Shown here: one piece after another, positions 1 through 8,785 of the stretch
Position numbering within the stretch: position 1 is the first letter of the stretch
How the letters are laid out: each line of letters begins with the position of its first letter
DNA from: Couchioplanes azureus
Lineage (GTDB): Bacteria > Actinomycetota > Actinomycetes > Mycobacteriales > Micromonosporaceae
Assembly: GCF_014648355.1 (NCBI RefSeq)
Contig: NZ_BMQY01000004.1
Coordinates: forward strand, 421,924 to 485,923
Direction: 5' to 3'
Length of the DNA: 64,000 nucleotides
Notes under the pieces: generated by a model
The model's database searches: none
What the model was told of the DNA's origin: nothing
The model's input: only the letters and a program-made list of their open reading frames with translations
Translations under genes and position numbers: made by a program

Positions 1-1283
1 GCTGCGTGTCGACCGAGTTCGGCGAGGTCGGCGAAGCGGCGAAGAACCCGACACTGCTGATCACCGAGTTCCCGGAGCGGGTCCGCGTCGGCCAGCCGTT
101 CACCCTCAAGGTGAGCACCCGCAACCTGGTCCGCGACCGCTTCCTGGCGGCCGGTCAGGGCGGCTACTACGTGGAAAGCTCCGTACTCACCGCAGAGGGG
201 CTGGTCCGCGGCCACTTCCACACCGCATGCCGGATGCTGGAGAGCACCTCCGCGGCGGTCGACCCGTCGCCGGTGCCGGCGTTCTTCGTGGCGACCGAGG
301 ACAAGCAGGGCGGCGCGCAGCCGGACACGGTGACGATCCAGGTCCCGGGCATGCCGCAGGCGGGTATCGCGCAGTGCGCCTCGTGGGCCGGTGACGGCTC
401 GCACCGCGTACCGATGATGCAGCGCGCCAACCAGACCCCGGCGATCGACGCGGTCCGCCTCACCGTCGAGGGCGACGGCGGCAACGACAACGGCGGCAAC
501 GACAACGGCGGCGGCGACAACGGCGCTGGCGACGACAACGGCGCTGGCGACGACAACGGCGGCGACCAGGGCGGCGACGGTGGCCAGGATCAGCCGGCTC
601 CCCCGGCCGACAACGGTGGCGACCAGGGCGACGGTCAGGGCGACGGCGACGGCCAGGGCGACGGTGCTGGGCAGGACGACAACGGCGGCGACCAGGGTGA
701 CGGCGCCGGGCAGGGCGACAACGGTGGCGACCAGGGTGACGGTGCAGGCCAGGGTGACGGGCAGAACGGTGGCGGCACGGCCGCTCCCGGCAGCCCGACG
801 ACGCCCGCCACGCCGAAGACCGACGCCGGTACCACGCCGCCGAAGGCACCGACCGTGACCATCCCGCCGAAGACCGGCACCGGCACCGGCGACGACGACG
901 GCAAGGGCGAGGAGCAGCCCGCCACCGCGCCGAAGCCCGCCAAGACGGCCACCAAGCCGGCGGCGTCGCAGGACAAGGAAGAGGCCGAAGCGGAGAAGCC
1001 CCCGGCGCAGAACGCGGCGGGCCGCAACGCCACCCCGAAGCCGAGCAAGTCGACGCAGGCCGCGGAGGCCTCCGGCGACGAGGACACCGGGGCACCGGAC
1101 GAGCCGGAGGCCACGGAGGAAACCGAGATCGCGAGCGACGTCCAGGCGAACACCGACAACCGGCTCGCCCTCACCGGCGCGAACGTCATGACGGTCGGCC
1201 TCGGTGGCGCGGTGCTGATCCTCGGCGGACTGCTGGCGCTGAGCGCCACCCGGCGGCGCCGCGCGGAGACGCACCGGGACTGA
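1..1283 (+). CDS. Cell-wall-anchored repeat protein, LAxTG sortase substrate (5' truncated)
   Basis: The frame is open to the left edge, so the signal peptide and true start lie outside the window. About the first 155 visible residues form a folded-looking extracellular region with two cysteines. Next comes a long Gly/Asp/Asn/Gln-rich repeat (about residues 155-256), then a Pro/Thr/Lys/Glu-rich stalk typical of wall-spanning linkers. The C-terminus is a textbook sorting signal: LALTG near residue 386, a hydrophobic helix, and an RRRR-type tail. LAxTG is the motif known for class E sortases of high-GC actinobacteria, so the protein is inferred to be covalently linked to the wall at the Thr. 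Function of the N-terminal part is not recognised. A strong hairpin terminator follows. Confidence 0.85.
   Translation, partial: CVSTEFGEVGEAAKNPTLLITEFPERVRVGQPFTLKVSTRNLVRDRFLAAGQGGYYVESSVLTAEGLVRGHFHTACRMLESTSAAVDPSPVPAFFVATEDKQGGAQPDTVTIQVPGMPQAGIAQCASWAGDGSHRVPMMQRANQTPAIDAVRLTVEGDGGNDNGGNDNGGGDNGAGDDNGAGDDNGGDQGGDGGQDQPAPPADNGGDQGDGQGDGDGQGDGAGQDDNGGDQGDGAGQGDNGGDQGDGAGQGDGQNGGGTAAPGSPTTPATPKTDAGTTPPKAPTVTIPPKTGTGTGDDDGKGEEQPATAPKPAKTATKPAASQDKEEAEAEKPPAQNAAGRNATPKPSKSTQAAEASGDEDTGAPDEPEATEETEIASDVQANTDNRLALTGANVMTVGLGGAVLILGGLLALSATRRRRAETHRD
470..780 (+). repeat. Coding Gly/Asp-rich degenerate tandem repeat
   Basis: Short units encoding GGDQGDG, GDDNGAG, GGNDN and similar recur throughout this stretch of the wall-anchored protein. 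The DNA repeats are imperfect (ggcgacaacggcggcgac-like units), so the array is likely length-variable by slippage. Confidence 0.7.
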
Positions 1284-1307
1284 CATCCGGAAGAAGAGCA
1301 CGGACGA

Positions 1308-1342
1308 AACGGTCCGGGTCGTCGACGACGGCCCGGACCGTT
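1308..1342 (+). terminator. Rho-independent-type hairpin
   Basis: A perfect 11-bp stem AACGGTCCGGG / CCCGGACCGTT closes a 13-nt loop, 24 nt after the stop of the wall-anchored protein. There is no U tract, as is usual for actinobacterial terminators. Confidence 0.75.
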
Positions 1343-1380
1343 CCACGGGTCCTTCCCCCTGCCGGTTTCCGCCGGACGGC

Positions 1381-1397
1381 GTGTCCGATGAGGACAC
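1381..1397. promoter_or_regulatory. Inverted repeat upstream of methyltransferase gene
   Basis: GTGTCC-GATGA-GGACAC, perfect 6-bp arms around 5 nt, lies about 30 nt upstream of a TAGGTT -10-like box (1429-1434). That box is 6 nt from the ATG at 1441, the geometry of a leaderless transcript. The repeat may be an operator; the cognate regulator is unknown. Confidence 0.4.
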
Positions 1398-1440
1398 GGG
1401 GGTGATAGATCTCGCTCGGCGCAGCGGGTAGGTTGCGCCC

Positions 1441-2043
1441 ATGGAGGCCTTCGACCAGCTCGCCGAGCTCTACCAGGGCGAGCACAGCCACAACCCCCAC
1501 CAGAACGCGCTCATCGAGAAGATCGAGTCCCTGGTGCCCGCGACCGCCGCGATCCTCGACCTGGGCTGCGGCACGGGCGTGCCCACCGCCAAGATCTTCA
1601 CCGAGTCGGGGCACCGGGTCGTCGGCGTCGACATCGCCGAGGGAATGCTGCGGCTGGCCCGCGAGCAGGTCCCGGCGGCCGAGTTCGTCCGCGCCGACGT
1701 CAGGGACCTGCCCGACGACTTCGGCCCCTTCGGCGCCGTGACCGCGTTCTTCTCGCTGCTGATGCTCAGCCGCGCCGACATCGAGAGGACGCTGGGGCGC
1801 ATCGCGGGCTGGCTGGAGCCGGGCGGCTACCTCGGGCTGGGCATGGTCAACCTGGACGCCGACAGCCTCCCCGTCGAGTTCATGGGCGTACCGGTCACCG
1901 TCTCCGGCTATCCGCAGGACGCCCTCGCCGCGCGCGTACGGGAGGCGGGCCTCGAGATCGTGAGCATCGAGACGGTCGACTTCACCCCGCCGAACGGCCC
2001 GCCGGAAAGCCAGATTTTCGCACTCGGCCGCCGCCCGAGCTGA
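1441..2043 (+). CDS. Class I SAM-dependent methyltransferase
   Basis: A 200-residue protein with methyltransferase motif I LDLGCGTGVPT at about residues 39-49 and an acidic ribose-binding residue in VVGVDIAEGM. The 'RADVRDLP' motif II segment follows. The fold corresponds to the Methyltransf_11/25 type of small-molecule methyltransferase; the acceptor substrate cannot be read from sequence. It stands alone between a terminator and the convergent paa operon. No Shine-Dalgarno is visible, but TAGGTT lies 6 nt before the ATG, so translation is probably leaderless. Confidence 0.8.
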   Translation: MEAFDQLAELYQGEHSHNPHQNALIEKIESLVPATAAILDLGCGTGVPTAKIFTESGHRVVGVDIAEGMLRLAREQVPAAEFVRADVRDLPDDFGPFGAVTAFFSLLMLSRADIERTLGRIAGWLEPGGYLGLGMVNLDADSLPVEFMGVPVTVSGYPQDALAARVREAGLEIVSIETVDFTPPNGPPESQIFALGRRPS

Positions 2044-2050
2044 GCGCCGC

Positions 2051-2107
2051 GCCACCCGGCACACCGACCCGCGGCCGGTAGTGAACCGTCCACCATCGCC
2101 GGGTGGC
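2051..2107 (+). terminator. Long-loop hairpin after methyltransferase gene
   Basis: GCCACCCGGC (2051-2060) pairs perfectly with GCCGGGTGGC (2098-2107) over a 37-nt loop, just after the methyltransferase stop and in the gap to the convergent paaE. It could serve as a terminator for the plus strand, but the loop is long. Confidence 0.4.
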
Positions 2108-2272
2108 AGAATCCCCCATGTTCACCGGGCGGCGCAGCAGCGCAGCAGAACACGCCCACATCCGCTCCCGGTGCAGCAGCATCTCCTCCGGTTCAGACAC
2201 TGCAGCACAACGGGACCGGTGCTGTGGGAGCCTGCGGCGCTACGCCATCGCCGGCGCGGCGTCGGGGCGGTG

Positions 2273-3331
2273 TCAGTCGTCGAAGTCGACGATGACCTTG
2301 GGTGACCGGGGCACCGACTGGCAGGTCAGGACGAAGCCCGCCTCGACCTCGCCCGGTTCCAGCGCGAAGTTACGCCGCATCTGCACGTCGCCCTCCACCA
2401 CCCGGGCGCGGCAGGTGCCGCAGACGCCGCCCTTGCAGGCGAAGGGCAGGTCGGGGCGGGAGCGCTGGGCTCCTTCGAGGATGGTCTGCCCCTCGGGGAT
2501 GCTGGCGGTCGTCGACCGGCCGTCGAGCACGACGGTGACGTCGCTGCTCGGGCCGGACGGCTCGCGCTCGGTGCGAAGCGGCTCGGGCGGCGCCTCGTCC
2601 ACCCAGAACAGCTCGCGGTGGATCCGCTCCGGTGCCACACCGGCCTGGCCGAGCACCTCGGTCGCGTCGGTGACCATGCCGAACGGGCCGCACAGCCACC
2701 AGTGGTCCACGGCCGGTACGTCGATCAGGAGCGGCAGCAGCGTGCGCAGCTTGTCCGCGTCGAGCCGCCCGGTGAGCAGGTCGACCTCGCGCGCCTCCCG
2801 GGAGAGCAGGTGCACCAGCTCCAGCCGCGACGGGTAGAGGTCCTTCAGGTCGGCGAGCTCCTCGGCGAACATGACGGAATCCGCGCGCCGGTTGCCGTAC
2901 AGGATGCTGATCTGGGCTTCCGGCCGCTGGAGCAGGGACGCGGCGATGGACAGCAGGGGCGTGATGCCGGAGCCGGCCGCGATGAGCACGTGCCGGCCGC
3001 CGGCGTCGAGGTCGGGCGTGAACGTTCCGGTCGGCGGCGCCACCTCGACCTCGTCCCCGACGCGCACCTCCCGCACCAGCCAGGAGGACACCACCCCGCC
3101 GGGCACCTCACGCACGCCGATCCGCGGCCGGGCTCCGGCGGGCGCGCAGATCGAATAGGTGCGGCGTTCGTCGGATCCGTTGCGGCCGTGCCGCACGGTC
3201 ACCGACTGCCCGGGCCGGAACGCGTACCGTTCGGCAAGCTCGTCGGGCACGTCGAAGGTGACCGCGACGGCGTCGTCGCAGAGCCGTTCGACCGCGGCGA
3301 CCCGCAACGGATGAAACTCGCGGACCACCAC
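2273..3331 (-). CDS. paaE: 1,2-phenylacetyl-CoA epoxidase reductase subunit PaaE
   Basis: A 352-residue flavin reductase delivering electrons from NADPH to the PaaA di-iron centre. The N-terminal part is a ferredoxin-reductase-like FAD/NAD module (RTYSIC flavin-binding motif, then GSGITPLLSI nucleotide motif). The C-terminal part is a plant-type [2Fe-2S] ferredoxin with Cys299, Cys304, Cys307 and Cys337 in the CxxxxCxxC...C spacing. This order of domains and length match PaaE. The start is GTG, one base after the paaD stop (TGAcGTG), showing translational coupling; it is the last gene of the minus-strand operon. Confidence 0.95.
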   Translation of the reverse strand: MVVREFHPLRVAAVERLCDDAVAVTFDVPDELAERYAFRPGQSVTVRHGRNGSDERRTYSICAPAGARPRIGVREVPGGVVSSWLVREVRVGDEVEVAPPTGTFTPDLDAGGRHVLIAAGSGITPLLSIAASLLQRPEAQISILYGNRRADSVMFAEELADLKDLYPSRLELVHLLSREAREVDLLTGRLDADKLRTLLPLLIDVPAVDHWWLCGPFGMVTDATEVLGQAGVAPERIHRELFWVDEAPPEPLRTEREPSGPSSDVTVVLDGRSTTASIPEGQTILEGAQRSRPDLPFACKGGVCGTCRARVVEGDVQMRRNFALEPGEVEAGFVLTCQSVPRSPKVIVDFDD

Positions 3332-3332
3332 G

Positions 3333-3845
3333 TCAGATCTCCTTCACGTGCTCGAACGGCTCGCGGCAGGCCGGGCACCGCCGCAGTGACCGGCACGCGG
3401 TCGCACTGAACGCGGCGATCTCCTCGGTCTCCGCGGTGCCGCACCGGGGGCACGGGATGGACCGCCGGGTCGTCCCGAGCGTCAGCGGCACCGGACCGGC
3501 GGCCCGGCGCGGCGCCGGGCCGGGCGGCGAGATCCCGGCGGCGGCCAGCTTGGCGCGGCCGGCCTCGGTGATCCAGTCGGTGGTCCACGCCGGGGTCAGC
3601 ACGGTACGCACCTCGACCCGCGGGAAGCCGGCCTCCCGCAACGCCCGGGTGAGGTCGTCGCGGATGGTCTGCATCGCCGGGCACCCCGAATACGTGGGCG
3701 TGATCGTGACGACCACCCCGTCGGACGTCTCCCGGACGTCACGCAGGATGCCCAGGTCGGCGAGGGTGAGCATGGGCAGCTCGGGATCGCCGACCTGCGC
3801 GGCGACCTCGGCGGCGGTCCGCACGCACGCACCCGTGCCGGTCAC
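3333..3845 (-). CDS. paaD: PaaD, MIP18/DUF59-type Fe-S assembly factor of the epoxidase
   Basis: A 170-residue protein. The N-terminal DUF59 part has the DPELP and TPTYSGCPAM motifs typical of PaaD/SufT proteins. The C-terminal zinc-ribbon-like part has two CxxC pairs (CPRCG and CPAC). PaaD is needed for epoxidase activity in vivo, probably for metal-centre assembly, and is not a catalytic subunit. The start chosen is the GTG overlapping the paaC stop (GTGA); a GTG at 3824 is an alternative. The much longer open frame upstream in this phase is only a shadow of paaC. Confidence 0.92.
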   Translation of the reverse strand: MTGTGACVRTAAEVAAQVGDPELPMLTLADLGILRDVRETSDGVVVTITPTYSGCPAMQTIRDDLTRALREAGFPRVEVRTVLTPAWTTDWITEAGRAKLAAAGISPPGPAPRRAAGPVPLTLGTTRRSIPCPRCGTAETEEIAAFSATACRSLRRCPACREPFEHVKEI

Positions 3846-4762
3846 CAGGCACCTCCGGGCACCGCCCGGGCCAGCCCCTGCAGCTCGGCGAGGATCTCCG
3901 CCATGGCCGCGGTGTGCACGCCGTGGCGCCCGCCCGCGCCGGGAGCGGAGGAAACGCCGGCCGAGGCCGAGGCATCGTCCGCGGCCGGAGCGCCGCTGGC
4001 CGGCGCCGGGCGCAGGGTCGCGGCCTCGAGGACCTGCGCCCACACGGCGTCGAATTCCGGGCGCAGCGCCGTCGGATCCACGGCGACGCCCGCCGCCGCC
4101 AGGCTCAGCTCGGTCTCGTGGCGGGCGAACAGCTCGCCCGTCAGCGGTGTCACCGCGTCCATGGCCGCCTGCATGCGGTCGTGGGACACGGGGGTGCCGT
4201 CGCCCAGGCGGACCACCCACTGGGCCGCATAGTCGCGGTGGTAGGTGACCTCCTTGACGCCCTTGGCGGCGATCGCGGCGAGGACCGGGTCCGCCGAGGC
4301 GGTCAGCCGGTCGAGCAGCGCGAGGCGCCAGGTCGCGAAGGCGAGGAGCCGGGCGACCAGGTGCGCGAAGTCCGCGTCCGCCCGCTCGGCCAGCCGTACG
4401 TTGCGGAAGTCGGCCTCGTCGCGCAGGTAGGCGAGGGCGTCCTCGTCGCGGCCCGCTCCCTCGACCTCGGCGGCGCGGGAGAGCAGCAGACGCGCCTGGC
4501 CGAGCAGGTCGAGGCCGATGTTGGCGATCGCGAGCTCGTCCTCGAGCTCGGGCGCCCGGGTCACCCACTGCTGCAGCCGATGCGACATGATCAGCGCATC
4601 GTCGCCGAGCATCAGGCAGTACGCCGCCAGCTCGGCCCGGTCCACACCCGCCGGCACGGCGGTGTCGACCCCGGCGAGCGGATCGGTGAATCCGGTGCCG
4701 TACGCCCACCGCGCATCGTCGTCGTGGTCGGTCAGCGCCTCGTAGGCGGCGTCGAAGGACAT
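3842..4762 (-). CDS. paaC: 1,2-phenylacetyl-CoA epoxidase structural subunit PaaC
   Basis: A 306-residue ferritin-like protein that is the non-catalytic partner of PaaA. It has the helical PaaA/PaaC family signature: LMLGDDALIMSHRLQQW near residue 50, ELAIANIGLDLLGQARLL, and YHRDYAAQWVVRLGDGT further on. Family knowledge says PaaC lacks a functional di-iron site and scaffolds the PaaA-PaaC heterodimer. A low-complexity Ala/Ser/Gly insert near residues 255-280 is not typical. The gene starts with ATG 10 nt after paaB and overlaps paaD. Confidence 0.95.
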   Translation of the reverse strand: MSFDAAYEALTDHDDDARWAYGTGFTDPLAGVDTAVPAGVDRAELAAYCLMLGDDALIMSHRLQQWVTRAPELEDELAIANIGLDLLGQARLLLSRAAEVEGAGRDEDALAYLRDEADFRNVRLAERADADFAHLVARLLAFATWRLALLDRLTASADPVLAAIAAKGVKEVTYHRDYAAQWVVRLGDGTPVSHDRMQAAMDAVTPLTGELFARHETELSLAAAGVAVDPTALRPEFDAVWAQVLEAATLRPAPASGAPAADDASASAGVSSAPGAGGRHGVHTAAMAEILAELQGLARAVPGGAW

Positions 4763-4772
4763 GGTGATCGCC

Positions 4773-5069
4773 TTAGATGTGCGGTACGGAGTCGGGGATC
4801 GCGTAGTACGTCGGGTGGCGGTACATCTTGTCGCCGCTCGGCGCGAAGAACGCGTCCTTGTCGCCGGGGCCGGAGGCGGCCACGTCGTCGGAACGCACCA
4901 CCCAGATGCTCACGCCCTCGTTGCGCCGGGTGTACAGGTCCCGTGCGTGGTGCAGGGCCATCTGGTGGTCGGCGGCACGCAGCGAACCGACGTGCACGTG
5001 GTTGAGGCCGCGCTTGGCCCGGACGAACACCTCGAACAGCGGCCACTCGTGCTTGACCTCGTCGCTCAT
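4773..5069 (-). CDS. paaB: 1,2-phenylacetyl-CoA epoxidase subunit PaaB
   Basis: A 98-residue protein, the usual PaaB length, beginning [19 protein letters not shown] and carrying the conserved [13 protein letters not shown] and [11 protein letters not shown] segments. PaaB bridges two PaaAC heterodimers in the epoxidase complex. The ATG overlaps the paaA stop (ATGA), so the two are translationally coupled. The open frame continues upstream past this ATG, but that part is a shadow of paaA. Confidence 0.95.
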   Translation of the reverse strand: MSDEVKHEWPLFEVFVRAKRGLNHVHVGSLRAADHQMALHHARDLYTRRNEGVSIWVVRSDDVAASGPGDKDAFFAPSGDKMYRHPTYYAIPDSVPHI

Positions 5070-5992
5070 GCCGCCACTCCCGCCTTCTTCGCCGCGTGCG
5101 CCGCGGCTGCCTCGCGCACCCAGGCGCCGTCCTCGTCGGCCCGGCGACGGTGGGCGATCCGCTGGGCGTTGCACGGCCCGTCGCCGGAGATCACCCGCTT
5201 CAGCTCGGCCCAGTCCGGGGTGCCGAAGTCGTAGTGGCCGCGGTCGGCGTTCCACCTCAGCTCCGGGTCCGGCAGCGTGACGCCCAGCGCCTCCGCCTGC
5301 GGCACGCTCATGTCGACGAAGCGCTGCCGCAGCTCGTCGTTGCTGTGCCGCTTGATCTTCCACGCCATGGACTGCGCCGAGTTCGGCGACTGGTCGTCGG
5401 GCGGGCCGAACATCATCAGCGACGGCCACCACCACCGGTTCACCGCGTCCTGCACCATCTCGCGCTGCTGCGGCGTGCCGCCCATCATCGTCATCAGCAG
5501 CTCGTAACCCTGCCGCTGATGGAACGACTCCTCCTTGCAGATGCGGATCATGGCGCGCCCGTACGGCCCGTACGAGCTACGGCACAACGGCACCTGGTTG
5601 CAGATGGCGGCGCCGTCCACGAGCCACCCGATGACACCGACGTCGGCGAACGACAGAGTCGGATAGTTGAAGATGGACGAGTACTTCTGCCGGCCCTCGA
5701 TGAGCCGCCGGGTCAGGTCACCGCGATCGGCGCCGAGCGTCTCGGCCGCCGAGTACAGGTAGAGCCCGTGTCCGGCCTCGTCCTGCACCTTGGCCAGCAG
5801 GATCGCCTTGCGCCGCAGTGACGGCGCCCGCGTGATCCACTCGCCCTCGGGCTGCATGCCGATGATCTCGGAGTGCGCGTGCTGGGCGATCTGGCGGATC
5901 ATCGTCTTGCGGTAGCCGTCCGGCATCCAGTCGCGCGGCTCGACCCGCTGATCCTTCGCGATGGTGTCGGCAAAGACCTGCTCGCCGTTCAT
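5066..5992 (-). CDS. paaA: 1,2-phenylacetyl-CoA epoxidase catalytic subunit PaaA
   Basis: A 308-residue di-iron oxygenase that epoxidises the aromatic ring of phenylacetyl-CoA. Candidate iron ligands are visible at Glu42, Glu72 and His75 (DEAGHG), Asp126, and Glu155 and His158 (KEESFH), in the spacing known from the family. The start is [10 protein letters not shown], whose ATG overlaps the paaH stop; the long upstream open frame is a shadow of paaH and paaF. It is the first of the five epoxidase genes in transcription order A-B-C-D-E. Confidence 0.97.
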   Translation of the reverse strand: MNGEQVFADTIAKDQRVEPRDWMPDGYRKTMIRQIAQHAHSEIIGMQPEGEWITRAPSLRRKAILLAKVQDEAGHGLYLYSAAETLGADRGDLTRRLIEGRQKYSSIFNYPTLSFADVGVIGWLVDGAAICNQVPLCRSSYGPYGRAMIRICKEESFHQRQGYELLMTMMGGTPQQREMVQDAVNRWWWPSLMMFGPPDDQSPNSAQSMAWKIKRHSNDELRQRFVDMSVPQAEALGVTLPDPELRWNADRGHYDFGTPDWAELKRVISGDGPCNAQRIAHRRRADEDGAWVREAAAAHAAKKAGVAA

Positions 5993-6876
5993 CGGCCCTC
6001 CCCAGACGATCCGGATGCCCACTCGTAGAAGCCCTGCCCGCTCTTGCGGCCCAGCTCGCCGCGGGCCACCTTCTCGCGCAGCAGCCGGGGCGGCGCGAAC
6101 CGGTCGCCCAGCTCGCGGTGCAGGTGCTCGGCGATGGCCAGGCGCACGTCGAGCCCGACGAGGTCGGTGGAGCGCAGCGGTCCCATGGGATGCCGGTAGC
6201 CGAGCTCCATCGCCCGGTCGATCGACGCCGCGTCGGCCACCCCCTCCTCGAGCATGCGGATCGCCTCCAGCCCGAGCAGCACGCCGAGGCGGCTGGTGGC
6301 GAAGCCGGGCGAGTCGCGCACGACGATCGCGGTCTTGCCCAGCGCCGCCGCCCACGAGGATGCGGCGTCCCGGACCGCGTCGGTGGTCTGCGGGCCCACG
6401 ACGATCTCGACGAGGTCGCTGGCCGGTACGGGGTTGAAGAAGTGCATGCCGACGAAGCGCTCGGGCCGCCGCAGTCCCTCGGCGAGGCCGGCGATCGACA
6501 GGGAGCTCGTGTTGGTGGCGAGGACGGCCCCGTCGCCGACCAGCGCCTCGGCCGCCGTGAGCACGCCGGCCTTCAGCCGCGCGTCCTCGGGCACGGCCTC
6601 GACCACCAGCTCGGCATCGGCGGGCAGCTCGCCGGCCAGCTCGATCCGCTCCAGGACGGCGGAAGGCTCCTCGCCGAGCTTGCCGCGCTCGGCCGCGCGG
6701 CGCAGCCCGGTGGCGACCCGCTCGCGGGCGGCGACCGCCGCGGTCTCGTCCCGCTCCACGACGGTCACGACCGCCCCGGCGGCCGCGAAGACCTGGGCGA
6801 TGCCCGCACCCATGCGGCCACCGCCGACGACCCCGACCCGCTTCGGCACGCCCATCGCCGCTCCCCCGCCCGTCAT
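5989..6876 (-). CDS. paaH: 3-hydroxyacyl-CoA dehydrogenase PaaH
   Basis: A 295-residue NAD-dependent dehydrogenase expected to oxidise 3-hydroxyadipyl-CoA to 3-oxoadipyl-CoA. The Rossmann motif [13 protein letters not shown] is near residues 15-27, the conserved HFFNPVP motif near 145, and the C-terminal 3HCDH domain ([25 protein letters not shown]) is complete. It is coupled to paaF by overlap at 6873-6876 and to paaA by ATGA. The ATG at 6855 (MGVPKRV) is an alternative start that fits the family N-terminus better. Confidence 0.93.
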   Translation of the reverse strand: MTGGGAAMGVPKRVGVVGGGRMGAGIAQVFAAAGAVVTVVERDETAAVAARERVATGLRRAAERGKLGEEPSAVLERIELAGELPADAELVVEAVPEDARLKAGVLTAAEALVGDGAVLATNTSSLSIAGLAEGLRRPERFVGMHFFNPVPASDLVEIVVGPQTTDAVRDAASSWAAALGKTAIVVRDSPGFATSRLGVLLGLEAIRMLEEGVADAASIDRAMELGYRHPMGPLRSTDLVGLDVRLAIAEHLHRELGDRFAPPRLLREKVARGELGRKSGQGFYEWASGSSGEGR

Positions 6877-7607
6877 CGCCGCTCCCCCGCCAGGAAGGCG
6901 TCCATGCGGGAGCGCTTGTCCTCGGACTCGAAGAGGATGGCCTGCGCCAGGTCGTCGGTGACCGGGTGCCCGCCCGGCGCGTCGGCGACGAGCTTGGTGA
7001 GCCGCAGCGCGAGCGGCCCGGAACGCGCCATCCGGTCGAGCATGGCGTGCGCGCGCTTGAGCAGCTCACCCGCCGGCACCACCTCGGCGACCAGCCCGAG
7101 CCGGTACGCGTCGTCGGCGTCGAGGCGCCGGCCCGCGAGCAGCACCTGCTTGGCCACGGAGGCGCCGACCAGCTCGCGCAGGCGCCAGCAGGCGCCCGCG
7201 GCGGCGAGGATGCCCAGCCCCGGCTCGGGGTTGCCGAACACCGCGCCGGACGAGGCGATGCGCAGGTCACATGCGTACGCAAGCTCGGCGCCGCCGCCGA
7301 GCGCGTACCCGTCGACCGCGGCGACCGTGGGCAGCGGCAGCCGCGCGATGCGGTCGAAGAGGCGGCTGTTGATGCCCTGCAGCGCCTGCTCGCGGCCACG
7401 CTCGCGCAGCTCGGCGATGTCGGCTCCGGCGGCGAAGGTGCCGCCGTCGCCGGTGAGCAGCAGCAGCCGCGGCCGTTGCTCGAGCAGGGAGCAGACATCG
7501 TGCAGCTCGCGGACCATGGCGGCGTTGATCGCGTTGCGCGCCTCCGGGCGGTGCAGCGTGACGACGATCCGGTCGTCGCGCTCCTCGATGCGCAGGGTCT
7601 CGGCCAT
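6873..7607 (-). CDS. paaF: Enoyl-CoA hydratase PaaF
   Basis: A 244-residue crotonase. The two catalytic glutamates of a hydratase are both present: Glu108 in [11 protein letters not shown] and Glu128 in FGNPEPGLG. The oxyanion-hole segments [12 protein letters not shown] and YALGGG are intact. The PaaG isomerase subgroup lacks that pair, so I assign this to PaaF (2,3-dehydroadipyl-CoA hydratase). The ATG shares one base with the paaJ stop. Only one crotonase is present in the cluster, so PaaG must be encoded elsewhere or this enzyme has a dual role. Confidence 0.85.
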   Translation of the reverse strand: MAETLRIEERDDRIVVTLHRPEARNAINAAMVRELHDVCSLLEQRPRLLLLTGDGGTFAAGADIAELRERGREQALQGINSRLFDRIARLPLPTVAAVDGYALGGGAELAYACDLRIASSGAVFGNPEPGLGILAAAGACWRLRELVGASVAKQVLLAGRRLDADDAYRLGLVAEVVPAGELLKRAHAMLDRMARSGPLALRLTKLVADAPGGHPVTDDLAQAILFESEDKRSRMDAFLAGERR

Positions 7608-8785
7608 CAGACCCGCTCCACCAGCATCGACACGCCCTGCCCGACCCCGACGCAGAGGGTCGCGAGGCCGCGCCGGGCGTCCTCCCGCTCCATGCGGCCG
7701 AGCAGCGTGACGGCGAGGCGGGCGCCCGAGCAGCCGAGCGGGTGGCCGAGCGCGATCGCGCCGCCGTCGGCGTTGACCCGCTCGTCGTCCAGCTTGAGCC
7801 GGCGGACGACCGCCAGCGACTGGACGGCGAACGCCTCGTTGAGCTCGACGGCGTCCAGGTCGCCGACGCTCCAGCCGGCCCGGGCCAGCGCCTTCTCCGT
7901 GGCCGGCACGGGGCCGAGGCCCATGACGTGCGGCGCCACGCCCGCGCTGGCCGAGACGACGATGCGGGCACGCGGCGTCAGACCGTACCGCTCGACGGCC
8001 TCGCCGCTGGCGACCACGATGGCGGCGGCGCCGTCCGAGAGCTGTGACGAGGACCCCGCGGTGACCACGCCGTCCTTGCGGAAGACCGGCCTGAGCGCGG
8101 CGAGGCGCTCCAGGGTCGTGCCGCGACGCGGGCCCTCGTCCTTGGTGACCTCGCCGTCCTTGACCGCGACGGGGACGATCTCCGCGTCGAAGCGGCCCGC
8201 GTCGATCGCGGCGAGAGCTCGCTCGTGGCTGCGCAGTGCGAAGGCGTCGCTGTCCGAGCGGGTGATGCCGTCGAGAGCGGCGACCTCCTCGGCGGTCTCG
8301 CCCATGGACAGCGTCTGCTGCGCGCTGAACGCCGGGTTGGTGAAGCGCCAGCCGAGCGAGGTGTCGGCCACCTCGCCGGGCTTCGCCCACGGGGTGCCGG
8401 GCTTGGCCATCACCCACGGCGCCCGGGTCATCGACTCGACGCCGCCCGCGACCACGAGGTCGGCCTCGCCGCTGCGGATCGCGCGGGACGCCGAGACGAT
8501 CGCGGTCAGCCCGCTGGCGCACAGCCGGTTGACGGTGTAGCCGGGCAGGGTCTCGGGCAGACCCGCGAGCAGCACCGCCATGCGCGCGACGTTGCGGTTG
8601 TCCTCCCCGGCCTGGTTGGCCGCGCCGAGCACGACCTCGTCGATCGCCTCGGCCGGCGCGCCGGCGCGGCGCACGGCCTCCCCGACGACCAGGGCGGCGA
8701 GGTCGTCGGGACGCACGCCGGAGAGCGCGCCGCCGTACTTGCCCTGGGGCGTGCGGACGCCGCCGACGAGAAACGCCTCAGGCAT
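7607..8785 (-). CDS. paaJ: Thiolase, 3-oxoadipyl-CoA / 3-oxo-5,6-didehydrosuberyl-CoA type
   Basis: A 392-residue thiolase. The acylated cysteine is Cys89 (NRLCASG), the base His348 lies in GHPLGCSG, and the second cysteine Cys378 lies in CVGVGQG. Full length, with the degradative thiolase pattern throughout. In the phenylacetate pathway the enzyme cleaves both C8 and C6 3-oxoacyl-CoA intermediates to release acetyl-CoA and finally succinyl-CoA. It overlaps the end of paaN by 8 nt. The same family includes PcaF, and the assignment to PaaJ rests on the context. Confidence 0.92.
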   Translation of the reverse strand: MPEAFLVGGVRTPQGKYGGALSGVRPDDLAALVVGEAVRRAGAPAEAIDEVVLGAANQAGEDNRNVARMAVLLAGLPETLPGYTVNRLCASGLTAIVSASRAIRSGEADLVVAGGVESMTRAPWVMAKPGTPWAKPGEVADTSLGWRFTNPAFSAQQTLSMGETAEEVAALDGITRSDSDAFALRSHERALAAIDAGRFDAEIVPVAVKDGEVTKDEGPRRGTTLERLAALRPVFRKDGVVTAGSSSQLSDGAAAIVVASGEAVERYGLTPRARIVVSASAGVAPHVMGLGPVPATEKALARAGWSVGDLDAVELNEAFAVQSLAVVRRLKLDDERVNADGGAIALGHPLGCSGARLAVTLLGRMEREDARRGLATLCVGVGQGVSMLVERV

